A stretch of DNA of 64,000 bases, taken from Paratinospora sagittata (Eukaryota; Streptophyta; Magnoliopsida; Ranunculales; Menispermaceae). The stretch is from assembly GCA_035771175.1 (NCBI GenBank), contig CM069612.1:27324987-27388986 (forward strand), read 5' to 3'. Numbering within the stretch: the stretch's first letter is position 1; each line of letters opens with the position of its first letter. Under the pieces are notes generated by a model that worked only from the letters and a program-made list of their open reading frames with translations, ran no database searches and was not told where the DNA came from. The position numbers and the translations under genes were made by a program. Below, piece after piece: positions 1-10,481 of this stretch.

Positions 1-1566
1 AAAGGTAGTGATTGACAATTGAATTTGGGGAAGTGTCATATTGAAAAGAATTTTGAGTGAGAAGATTTTAGTTCTCTCCATTGGGAATGTTTATGGCATT
101 ATCATCTCTCCTATTTTATATTGATTCTATGTTGAAAAAGATACGCCTAAGAGATTCCCTCGCTATTGAAAATATTTTTGCATCACTTTTGACTATAGTC
201 ATCTTTTAATGTCCAATAGAAAATATCAATCGTTTGACTTTTTTTATGAACAAACAAATAAAATTTTAGTTATTATTGTAAAGATCTAGATAATGTCTCT
301 TGCAAATATTAGGTATAGATATACCCCATGTCATATAATGATTACAGTTTTAACTTAACTAGTGGATTGCAACTTGCAAATGTTGCATCATATTAACATA
401 TGTCGCACATAAATTGTTTCCTCATTTTGATTTTGTTGGTAACAAGTATGGATATATTTTAGAATATACATTATTGGACTGGACTGCTTTAGCATTCTTC
501 TTTTAAAAATAACTTTGTTCTTTTTACTATTAATACTTGATGAAACCTTACCAAGACTCTTAATTAGGCTAAAGGTATAACTTGTTGGCATGCGTAGCTT
601 TTTATTCCAAAAGACAAAATTAGTAATTAGAGAGATATTCCTATTTATGTTTGATGTGCTTAAATCTTTGACATTCAGTATAAGATTATTATTTCAGTCT
701 ACATATGTTTGCTTCACATTATCTCCCGTTAACCAAAATCTTTAGTCTTATTTCAGATCAGCTATTTATGGGTTTTTTTTAGATTTTCATTCTTGCCCAC
801 ATTATTACCCCTAATTTACCAACTTTAAGATTAGGCGTAAGATCTTACTTCCAAAGGCCTTGATATTAATAAAACAAAAATTTGTACTTATACCTAATAT
901 AACCAATTTTTCATATTGATGACACATTATTATTAGGATGATGCTATGGAAACTCAAATGTCAAACTCATTTGGCAGATTCATACGTCTAAGTCCATTAG
1001 ATCACCTTAGAATTGTTCAATACACACAAATCTATTTAAGATTCAAACACAGAAGTACACCAGCTAAATTTAACATCTAAGTCCCTTCATTATTTTTCTT
1101 ATTATTTCACTCCTCGCGTGCTCTCTAACATATGTAGAATTACACCAATTTTTTTTTTTTTTTTTATCAAACAGAATATTTACACCTTTAGATATAAAAA
1201 TAAATAAAGGGAGAAGTAAGACAATCTTGTCTGGCCTTTTCTCATGCATGTATATAAAACTCGGATAGTTTTGCTTGTTGGGTAAGATAATATTATGAGC
1301 TGATCTCATAATTTTGCTTTAATACTTACTTAATATAGAAGTTTGGTTTCTAATTATTGTAAGAAGACTTCCAATAAATCCTTGCGTTCAGATTACCCTG
1401 TGTTCAGATTGCAATAAATCCTTTCAACAGCTGTTTTTGATGACTTTCCATTTTCCAATAGCGTAAGCCTTGTGTTTGAGGCCAAAGCAGAGTTTAGAAA
1501 GAACAAGAATCAATGGCTTAGCTAGCTTGGTAAAACCAATTAGTTAGAAGGTAAAACTAATTAGTT
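1..1566. other. Gene-free AT-rich stretch
   Basis: No open frame here resembles a protein family, and no RNA gene was recognised. The stretch holds homopolymer T/A runs (for example around 1150-1166) and AT-rich DNA only. Confidence 0.5.
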
Positions 1567-1746
1567 AGGTTGCATTTGATTCGTAATTCAAAAAATAAAA
1601 TATAATTTAAAAATTAAATAATATTTTGTTATTTTTTTAAAATATTTTGTTATTATTTTTTGTAAATTTTAAAAAATTATTTTCAAATTTTAATAAACCA
1701 AATACATTTTCCGTATTTTTAAAGAATCCTAAACCAACCACAGCCT
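1567..1746. repeat. MITE-like AT-rich repeat, copy 1
   Basis: A roughly 180 bp AT-rich element has imperfect inverted ends: AGGTTGCATTTGATTCG on the left, and AGGCTGTGGTTGGTTTAGG as the reverse complement of the right. Related copies lie at 44405-44605 (same orientation) and 44930-45135 (opposite orientation). They share a core resembling AATAAACCAAATACATTTT followed by CGTATTTTTA. It is probably non-autonomous; the superfamily is unclear. Confidence 0.5.
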
Positions 1747-2696
1747 TAATTTAGAATTGACAACGCTAGCTTTTGATGAAGAAATCTAGGAAGCTAGAGA
1801 CCTGAATTTCTACATTTTCTTGGAGTCTTAGAGTGTTGTTCTTGTTCAATCTCTTACTCTGTTGTTGAAGATATGGATTTGGAAATTAACAAAATCAAAT
1901 GGCCCACTTTATGTTTTTTAGTGGAATGGTCCAAGTAAGTCTTCTTAAGCTTTTTTTTTTTTTTACTTTGTATGATTAATTCTTGAGAATTTAGCAATTT
2001 TGTAACTACTGCTTGAGAAATGTTTGATGAAATATCCCAATGTTGCAGAGGGAAACAAAGGTTGGGAATTAATAAATGAGAGAGTTAATATAGTTTCCCA
2101 AAGAGGTTCAAGGAAGGAGAGAGTAGCTAAGCGCCAGCTCAATTACATTTATTGAGGTCGGTTTCTGCTGTTGCCTACTGGTTTCTTGCAAGATAAGATT
2201 GAATCCTGTAAAAAAAAACATCATAAACGTGAATGTAATCTTTGACTAGTATTTTTTTTTTCATGGAAAAGAGAGGAATAAACTGCTGGGTAGATGTAAT
2301 TAACTAAGATCTCATCTTCATTAGTCTTAAGACCTTTAATTTAGAGTTTTTTTTACTCTAAGAGCCAAAAGTAATTAAGTTAAAGAAAATAGCGGTCAAA
2401 AGACTTTTTGTATAAGGTATTAAAGGAGGAAAGTGGTACTAAAAAGGCCCATCATCTTTAAGAAAATTCTTTCTTGACAATGTTAAGGCTTAAATTTAAT
2501 TGGGTTTTCCTTCCTTAATTACACACTTAATCAATTTAGGGTCACAGTTCTTTAGTTCCAAGAACCATTGAAAGGATACACAGAAGCTAAACAGAGAAGA
2601 ATTATTTGAATTGATCCAATAAGAATTCATGTCTGATACAATTAATTCAACAAGAAAAAAACTCAATTAGCTCCTAAAAAAAATCTGTGTTAAAAG

Positions 2697-2702
<6 letters not shown>

Positions 2703-2740
<38 letters not shown>
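2703..2740. repeat. (GA)n microsatellite
   Basis: A nearly uninterrupted GA dinucleotide run lies just downstream of the EF-hand gene, which is on the minus strand. It is probably in or near its 3' untranslated region. Confidence 0.9.
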
Positions 2741-2742
<2 letters not shown>

Positions 2743-2790
2743 TTCAATTCAATTCAATTACAAATTAGAGACAGAAGATCAGAGATCATT

Positions 2791-3147
2791 CTATAAACCA
2801 TTATTATTCAATTCTTGTTCCAGAGCTTCTTCCAACCACCATTCAGATTGTTCCATCAACCCAGGACTTAATCTGAACATAAGAACACAAAACTCCATCT
2901 GATTCAAACCCCCATCACCATCTACATCTCCTTCTTTAATCATGCTCATCAGGTCCGCATCTCTCAATCCCTGCAACCCCAACACAGCTGAGTTCCTTTT
3001 CAAGCTCTCAAATGTGATCAAACCCTTGTTCCCATCCATTAATAACTGAAACCCATTACACAACTCGTTGATTAGCCCTTGCCCTCCTAATTTATCAGCC
3101 ATTGTTGGCAAGAAATCCTCGAAATCTACGCTCCTTTTGCCCGCCAT
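2791..3147 (-). CDS. Single EF-hand calcium-binding protein, KIC/PBP1 type
   Basis: The predicted protein has 118 residues in one exon. One canonical EF-hand loop is visible at residues 74-85 (DVDGDGGLNQME), with acidic residues at positions 1, 3 and 5 and a closing Glu at position 12. A degenerate helix-loop-helix precedes it (around residues 36-48). Length, single EF-hand and the C-terminal acidic helix (EQSEWWLEEALEQEL) match plant KIC (KCBP-interacting Ca2+-binding protein) and PBP1 (PINOID-binding protein 1). These are small cytosolic calcium sensors that bind a kinesin-like calmodulin-binding protein or the PINOID kinase. I chose the MAGKRS start over an ATG nine codons upstream because family members begin close to this point. 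The gene is intronless, as is usual for the family. KIC and PBP1 cannot be told apart here. Confidence 0.88.
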   Translation of the reverse strand: MAGKRSVDFEDFLPTMADKLGGQGLINELCNGFQLLMDGNKGLITFESLKRNSAVLGLQGLRDADLMSMIKEGDVDGDGGLNQMEFCVLMFRLSPGLMEQSEWWLEEALEQELNNNGL

Positions 3148-5156
3148 TAGAGATGAATGAATGAATGAAAACAATATGTAGTTTCAGAAGATGAGATTAA
3201 TTTCTTGAAAAGTTGTTGAGATTTTCTTTTGATAAAAAGATGAAGAGAGAGCGAGTTTATATAAGAGAGAGGTTGGAACTTGGAAGTTGGGATTAAGAGG
3301 TTCAAGGAAGGAGAGGGCACTGGTGCCAGCCCGGACACAGTTATGGACGGTCAGTTGACATCACGGTTTCGCAGAAAGTCTCCAAGGATAGAACTGGAAA
3401 AACTTTGAGAAAATAAGAAGTCTTTCTCTCTCCAAGCAAGGTTCGTAGTAGACATTTTTTGGTTCTATTGACGAAAACGCCCTTGTCCTTTTCCAAAAGT
3501 ACCTGGAATTTAAAGTTTGCCACACCTAAGCAATTTTGTTAACTTGCTGGGAAAGATGGAACATTTTACACCGCCGAAGATTCCCAATTTCTCTTTCTAT
3601 TTTTTTTTTCTATCTTTTTTTCTCAAGAATATTAACAAAATAAAAAAATGGTATTAAGTTGTATCTTTATTATTATTAGAGTATGGATTTTGTTTTTGGA
3701 TTATGGGATTTTATTGTTTTGATTTTGTATCCATGAAAAAAAAATAAAATATATATATATATATATATGCAAACTATTACTTATAATTTAGTGGCGTTCA
3801 TAAAGATTTTGATAATTTGAAGAAGGGCTGATATATAAGGATTTAATTTATATGTAGCATGACCATGTCAAAGTTATCTAATTAAAGCAATCTCAACTGG
3901 TTCAAAAGGACCTAGCTAGCACTAAAATAAAGTTGACAATATGAATAGAAACTTTGTAAGGATTTATTCAGACAGCTCAACAGGCAAGCACTAGTCCATA
4001 AATTAGAACTCCTAAGTTTAAGTCTCTAAATTTAACCAATTAGCAGTTCTTGTGCGTTAGACCTATATATACTAAGGATTTGGTCTCATTCTATGAAAGA
4101 TTAAACACGGCTAAATTAAAAACAATACCACATTTTGATGGATTTTAGCAAATGCTATATATATTTTGACTTTGAATTTCGATTATTGACTTTAATGTGA
4201 TGGTTCAAATCAAAAGAATGGAGGCAAAGATACCAAGTCTAGCTTTTGAGTTCCCAATATTAGAAATTTGTCCAAACTATAAAAAACTTATATCCTCTAT
4301 TTTAGAGTGGAGAGCCAGAAGAAGAGAGATAAAAAAAGAAAAGAAATGTCAATTATACAAATGGAAAACATACATATGTGTAAAATTAAGGTTTTAATAT
4401 CATATTAAAAACTATTTAATCCAAAATGTATAACTATCAGATAAGGACCCAACAATGTATATCAAACTATCATCAACATTAATAATAAGGGTGCGACTTG
4501 TTTTTCTCTAAATAAGTGAGAGCATAACTATGTCCGTAGATTCACATAGTTTCTTCTTCAGGTTTCGTATATATCTTGTTGGTGTGCATGCCTCGTGACC
4601 TGTTAGGTTCTCGATTCATTTTGACGTTGATTATAATACGCAAAGAATATGTATATAAAATTTGTAATTGAAAAAAACTAAAGAAACAGTAAAACACCGA
4701 ATGAAATTTAATGAAAACTCAAGCATTCCATGTCCCTTGGATTAATACAGATCTACGTGTATTATGTGATCCATGCTGATTTAAAAGATATAAGATGTTT
4801 GAGTTTTTGGTGTACCGCTCTCCAATACTCTTTAATTTTTTACACCAAAGAATATTAAGAAATTTTTTTATGTTCTATGCACGTGAGAAGAGGGTATTAT
4901 CGTCATTGGACCAAAGGGTGGAAAGTTAAGGTTAATTGAAGAGTTGGAAACGAGGAAGAGAAGAAGAGAGGTGTGTTTGAACAGGGAACGGTTCCTACAC
5001 GGTGTAGGAAGCAGGATTTTCCTAGTCTTTTCTTTTTTAAAAAAGAAAAGACAGGATTTTCCTACACGTGATTTTTATTTAAATTATATATATATATATA
5101 TAATGCTGACCTATTATTTATATTTATTAAAAATCTGAAAGTTGAACAATAAGAAG
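3148..5156. other. Intergenic stretch without recognisable genes
   Basis: This is the upstream side of the EF-hand gene. It contains (AT)n runs near 3750-3770 and 5084-5101. A 21 bp segment near 3298 recurs near 2105 (AAGAGGTTCAAGGAAGGAGAG). A perfect palindrome at 5025-5052 is listed separately. No conserved coding frame was seen. Confidence 0.5.
5025..5052. repeat. Perfect 28-nt palindrome between direct repeats
   Basis: The 14-base arm GTCTTTTCTTTTTT is followed immediately by its exact reverse complement. Each side is flanked by a direct copy of CAGGATTTTCCTA (5012 and 5052 regions). A smaller palindrome, TTCCTACAC/GGTGTAGGAA, lies just upstream at about 4992-5010. The function is unknown. 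Confidence 0.85.
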
Positions 5157-5238
5157 GTGGACGTGCCGGAGTGGTTATCGGGCATGACTAGAAATCATGT
5201 GGGCTCTGCCCGCGCAGGTTCGAATCCTGCCGTCCACG
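5157..5238 (+). tRNA. tRNA-Ser (anticodon AGA)
   Basis: An 82-nt type II tRNA folds with a perfect 7 bp acceptor stem (GTGGACG with CGTCCAC) and discriminator G. The anticodon loop reads CTAGAAA, giving anticodon AGA. A long variable arm (GTGGGCTCTGCCCGC) typical of serine tRNA and a GGTTCGAATCC T-arm follow. There is no intron. A T6 run starting at 5241 is the expected RNA polymerase III terminator. Confidence 0.96.
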
Positions 5239-5475
5239 CTTTTTTACTTTAAAAAATTAAAATCAATGTATGTATTTCTTTTTCCTGTGTTTTTAAAGTG
5301 CTAGAACACTAGAAGATTTACAACTAGCAAAAGAAGTAAAGAAAACCATCATTTTCTATCCAAAAGAATGCTAATAGTAATCCACACAAATGAAGAACAT
5401 TAGTACAGAAGATCAAACCCAGAAATTAAATTCATGCATGGCACAACTCTGTTAACAAGAAATCTAGCTACCTAG

Positions 5476-6175
5476 CTAGCTTGACGTGCTTGAAAGCTTT
5501 ATCATTGGAAGAGGTCCCAAAATCCCATGAATTACAAACTCCGTCGAACCCAAAACATCCGGTACTGTAATCTCCACTCCATTAATGGCCAAAATCTCCT
5601 TACCCGTTACCTCAACATCCCTATCACTAACAAGCATCCTAAGCAACGCTTTCTTGGGCAACGACGCCAACTCTCCGTAACTAAATCTCTCTGGCTACAT
5701 ATGATACCTCACAATCCTGTCCAGCAATGGCGACGCCAAGGCAACATGAGCAAAGATCCGGTGGCACAAAGATAGTCACAGAATTCAAGTCCCCATAATC
5801 TTCAAGAACCGAATACAACCCCATGCAAATGAAAGGAACCTGCTTGAGCTCAACACTCTTATAATTCTAGTCCAAGGCACAACGCTTCTTGAATTATATG
5901 TTGAAGAATTAGTAGTAGTATCACACAAGGAGTCGTCCGAGAATGGCCGGAGAACACCATGAATCGAATATGGGCCGGTGGTGAGGATACCGGGGTGAGA
6001 AACCGATACACCATTAATCTCGACAGTTTGAATTTGATGATCATTTCCGGTGATTGCAAGGTTCTTGCCATTGAGAAGGGTTGGGATGCAGGTTCCTTTT
6101 GGCATTTGTAGGAGATCTTGGACGGTGAGTTTGGAAGGGGAAGTGCGGTAGTGAAGGAGATTATTGAGCTTGAAA
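5476..6175 (-). pseudogene. Fasciclin-like arabinogalactan protein (FLA) pseudogene
   Basis: The minus strand encodes pieces of two FAS1-like halves. The upstream half reads KLTVQDLLQMPKGTCIPTLL, then EINGVSVSHPGI and HGVLRPF. The downstream half reads VTIFVPPD, then after a frameshift near 5750 ALASPLLDRIVRYHM, an in-frame TAG at 5695-5697, PERFSYGELASLPKKALLRM and an EINGVEI-like segment ending HGILGP. The paired HGVL/HGIL motifs and YH segments are typical FAS1 features. The frame is also closed by TAA near 6175, so signal peptide and N-terminus are missing. Intact relatives are secreted, heavily glycosylated cell-wall or plasma-membrane proteins. With a stop and frameshift it is very unlikely to make a working product. 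Confidence 0.8.
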
Positions 6176-6189
6176 CTTTAGTCACGTGT

Positions 6190-7105
6190 GACTAAACAAT
6201 GGGAAGACCACCAAGGTAATTAAATGTGCTTTGGCCACTACAACCATAACATGACTGACAAGGATAACAAGAGTACAACCACAACTAGCTTGAGTAATAA
6301 AAAAAAAAATACAATTAGCCTGAAAGTGGAAGCCCGCTCAAATAATGATAACTACCATATAAGATTAGAATAATTTGAACAACAAGAACTAAAGTTTACA
6401 ATTAAGATCTATGACTCACAACTATATTATACTTTATTGTCCTCAGAAGAGTCCAAGCCTCGGTGGGTGGATGACAAGAGTATATGATTGAATCTTGCAC
6501 AAAGGAGATCCCTTATCATGTGATCTAATTTGTGGATTGCAAAGAGAGTGTTTAGATTCTAAGAAAAATTTAGATATTTTAACTTCCCCTTAAATATCAA
6601 CTTTCTACAATGCGGTTTTCCATCTCATGATGCTTGGAAGACGAGCAATCATTCACTTGAAGCAAACCATGTTATATTTACCATAATTAAGCTACTAATA
6701 ATTACTTGTTATTGAGGAAAGTAGTTTAAGAGAATATTTATTTCCGAAAATAAATAATAATAAACTCCTTATCAACTCTAAACATTCTTTATCAATCAAA
6801 GAGTCTTTTTTTAACTTTAAATGCTCATTAATCCTCCTTGTAATCTCCGTCATTTTGAAAACACCTTGTCTTTGTCCTTACCACAAAACCCCGTATATAG
6901 CCCCACTTCCCCACATGGCAAAACACCTTCTCGAGTCTCATACCTTATCCTACTCCCAGCACCACAAAATCCTCCTTTCCAACAGCATAGATAATACGCA
7001 ATCCCAGCACAGATACTCCCAAGTGCCACGCGGCGACAACCCAGATGCCCACCCACCACTTTATCTTAACCATCTCCACCGTAATTCATCCAATTTCCGA
7101 TCAAC
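6190..7105. other. Upstream region of the tail-anchored protein gene
   Basis: AT-rich intergenic DNA turns C/A-rich from about 6850. That part is probably promoter plus 5' untranslated leader of the gene starting at 7106. No family-like frame is visible. Confidence 0.4.
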
Positions 7106-9587
7106 ATGGGAGGAGGCGTAGCCGCCGGAGGAGGAGCCATGAGAGCCGCCGTCAAGGTCGCCAGCTACGGCGTCGGCGGCAAGTTCTGGGGAAGCACGTC
7201 GGTGCCGCGGCCGGACCAGTCCACGGCCGGTGGCGTTGGCCGGAAAGCGCCCAGGCCTACATCTGTTGGTATGGTAACTTCTTCGCCGGTAAGTGAAGAC
7301 GGCGGAGGCGTGTCGCCGGTGCCGTCGGCGAACGGGAAGAACGAAAGGGTTGGGCTGGTCCCGCCCGTTCAGATGCCGGCTTGGGAGTTTGATAATTGGG
7401 AGTTAGCTGGGGTTGAAGAGGAAGAAGAAGAAAAGCCGATGGCTAGGGTTGTTTTCGGAGGAGCTCCGACGTGGAAGGAGGCTCGAGAGGCGACTTCTGA
7501 CCTTAGAGGCATTATTGAACAGTAAATTTCGTTCTTAATCTTGGTGTTAGTTTTGTGGGGTTTCTGGTTTTTTTTTTTTTTTTTTAATTATATGTTGTAC
7601 GTACAGTTCGAAGCTGATGCAAATGCAAATGGAGCTAGTTAGACTTGTAGTTATGGGTTCAAATCCTTCAAAAAAAAAAAAAAAAAAAAAAGAGCTAGTT
7701 AGACTTACTGGTAGAAAAGATTTTTAGAAAGTACAGATAAAATGATTACTGGATAAAGAAGAAGAATAATGCAAATATTAGGAAGAACAATCCTTTAAGT
7801 AATGTGAAGTATATTTACCCAACGTCTGGCAGCACAGTTGGTTAGTCAGCTCCTGTGGTTGAGGGGCCTCGTGTGGTTGCGTGTTCAAATCTGAACTCTG
7901 CGGCTGGGGATTCGTGCCGCCCACTGTGTCTGCCAACGTCTTCTTTTAGCCTGGCAGTACCGACTCCAGACTAGTCACGGGAGGGTCATAGACAGCAAAA
8001 AAAATAAAAATAAAATGTGAAGTATATTTATGTTTTAATCCAATTAGTAAACGGAGTTTTTGGAGATGTATTTTTTTGTAATGTTACTTGATTGATTGGG
8101 TGTTTTTATTTGGTCTCCAGACTTAATTCTTTTAATTTTTTGTAACCTTTGAAATATTTATGGATCATAATTGAAGGGATGTCATACTAATATAATTACG
8201 TGTGGAATGTGGTGGTTTGCAGGGAATATTTTCCCTCTAATGCTACTAGTAGCAGGAAATGTGTCAATGCTCTTCATGAACCCCTTTTAGCTGTGGCTTC
8301 GCTTTCGGGGCTTTCGGAGACTAAAGATCTTGTTACTAGTGAGGATGCGGAGGCTCCTCCTGCAATATCAACCTCTGCTTTACTAGCATTTAAGATGCTG
8401 AAAGAAAGTCGCGATGTTCAGGTTCGACTTTCTACCTCTGATTAAATATTGGACTTCATGTTTGGTAAAAGAATCATGTGATGAAAATGATGAATGAAGA
8501 ATTTCTTTTCTAAAAAAGCTTTGAATGATATACCTATAGTTAGCCAACTGCCTTTTATATAGTTTCATACAAATAAAAGTAGTTCAAGACGTGTTTCTTC
8601 TATAATCTAGCGATTCAAGAATATATTTTTGATTTCAATGTAATAACCCGTGTCGGGGTAGTAGGAGGGGTTGCCTTTGTTGCTCTTTTTAAAGCATCTT
8701 CATCATATGTTATTCTTTGAGAGGAATATTGCAGTAAATCAGTACTCGCATTATCGTGATTTCTAACCTTTGAGGATCTTCTGCCCTTATGATTTTACTT
8801 CGAATGACTCCTGTTGAAATTCTCTTTATAAATAAATTGTGATGGTTATGATTGAATTCCTTATTTGAAGTAGCAGGCAGTTATGTTGAAAATTATGAAA
8901 CATATAATATAAACTCAAAAACTCTTGATCCTCTGGAATTTGTTACTAAGTTTGAAATTAAGGTGGCCCTTATTATTGTCTCATTATCAATTTATCATCT
9001 TCTCCATTTTATAAAAATGAACAAGCTTAATATCCCTTAACAATTTGAAAAGAGTCTCGTGGCGATATCTCTAATCTTGGTTTCAAATGCAGACTATTGT
9101 TACTTCACTTGCCACCGACAAGCATGTTTGGAATGCAGTAACCAACAATGATATGGTTGTGGAATTCATCAAGAATAACAAGATTAGTAAGAATGATTTC
9201 AATCTAAAACACTGTTCCTTTCTCAAGCACTAAGGCCTGGAAATTTAATCTTCCTTCTATTTTCTGACAACAGGTACTTTCATATCTATCCCAGATGATG
9301 CGCATAATGGTAATAACGATCAGAAATCCTCAAGTAGACTTGATGATGATGCAAAAGATTCTGACGGCTCTGAAAATGTATTTGCAAGGCTGATGAATAA
9401 AATCAAGCTTGTGCTAGAGAAGATGATTGGGAATTTATCTGAACTTGTTCAAGGCATGTTTGGTGGAGCTGGAGCAGATTTATCGGTGGATGCCAATGGA
9501 AGCAATGACAATAAAGCTGCTTTCAAGGGCTCGTTCATGGCGCTGGCGGTCTTAGCAGTTGTGGTGGTTGTGATGAAACGTGCTTAG
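7106..9587 (+). CDS. Uncharacterised tail-anchored plant protein (4 exons)
   Basis: The exons are 7106-7521, 8223-8421, 9093-9186 and 9274-9587. All junctions are GT-AG and in phase, giving 1,023 nt and 340 residues. The N-terminus is Gly/Ala/Pro-rich with an acidic run (EEEEEE) near residue 120. The central part carries a conserved-looking stretch (LLAVASLSGLSET, then TIVTSLATDKHVWNAV). The last 20-odd residues form one hydrophobic helix (ALAVLAVVVVVM) ending KRA, as in a C-terminal tail anchor. No enzymatic motif is seen. I do not recognise a named family; it resembles plant proteins annotated only as uncharacterised. By topology it should sit in a membrane with the bulk facing the cytosol, which is inference. 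A SINE occupies intron 1. The gene converges with the cap methyltransferase gene, with about 0.9 kb between stop codons. Confidence 0.85.
7818..8013 (+). mobile_element. tRNA-derived SINE with 17 bp target-site duplication
   Basis: The element lies in intron 1 of the tail-anchored gene. The perfect direct repeat AATGTGAAGTATATTTA flanks it at 7801-7817 and 8014-8030. It has a pol III A-box-like CAGTTGGTTAG, a B-box-like GTGTTCAAATCTG and an A-rich tail, all hallmarks of a SINE. Confidence 0.85.
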
Positions 9588-10481
9588 TTCCCGTGAGTTC
9601 TGAAATTAGTCGACATTAAAAAAGTACAGAAGTAATTACCTTTAGAAAGATTTCTTGTTCATATACAGGGTATGGTAGATAGTTAAGGATACCAGAGATG
9701 TTCTGAAAAAAAAACAAAAAAAATGTTATTCTGATGCTCCTAATGTAGCTGAAGTTTATGAGTTAAGCATGTTTCATATGGCTCTGTTTGGCTTAATTTG
9801 TGGTTTAACTTGTTATAGTGTTTGCAAGTGCTAATTTTGAGAAATGACTGTACAGAAGATTGACTAGTAATTTTCAAAGTTGAAAATTTTCAGTCTCACA
9901 TGTTCAAACATTTTCAAGTTATTTAAAATTTCAGCAAGAGGAAAAACATGTTTGAATTCCTCTTAAAAAAACATGCTTGAATTGAGTTGGTGAACATGCA
10001 TAATTTGGAGAGTTCTATCAGATGGGCAGCAGTGGCTGCTTTAACTTAATACTTACACAACTTGATTGGCTAAAATGGTATCAAAGATCTTGTGATCTAA
10101 ATGTTCCAGTTGACATAATCCACATTATCATCTTCATTTAGATATGTAAATATACAAAGCAGTTTAGGATGAAATAAATGAAGTGAATAAATCACTTGAA
10201 ACCCATTCAATAATATACTGGTGATGGTGAAGAGCGCTTTGCTCTCCACCACTACGATTCCTCAATTGTATTTAAAGGTTACATTAGCCAAAATTTGAGA
10301 ACTCTCTCATTTTCTTTTGTATCACCTACATGTTTATTTGTATTACACAAAATGCAACCACCCATTTCTATCCCTCCCCAACAAAGTATATAGGCAGAGA
10401 TAAAGGTGCTTCCACCCTTGCTGGGTAGCGATAACACCCGTTGCCTGTTGCGATATGAGATTTAAGATCCACAGGCACCTT
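9588..10481. other. Convergent intergenic region
   Basis: This is the 3' flank shared by the tail-anchored gene (plus) and the cap methyltransferase gene (minus). It should contain both 3' untranslated regions and polyadenylation signals. No other gene is seen. Confidence 0.45.

Noticed and set aside
2687..2902. Plus-strand open frame over the GA repeat and the EF-hand gene
   Set aside because: It is a shadow of the (GA)n microsatellite and of the minus-strand EF-hand CDS.
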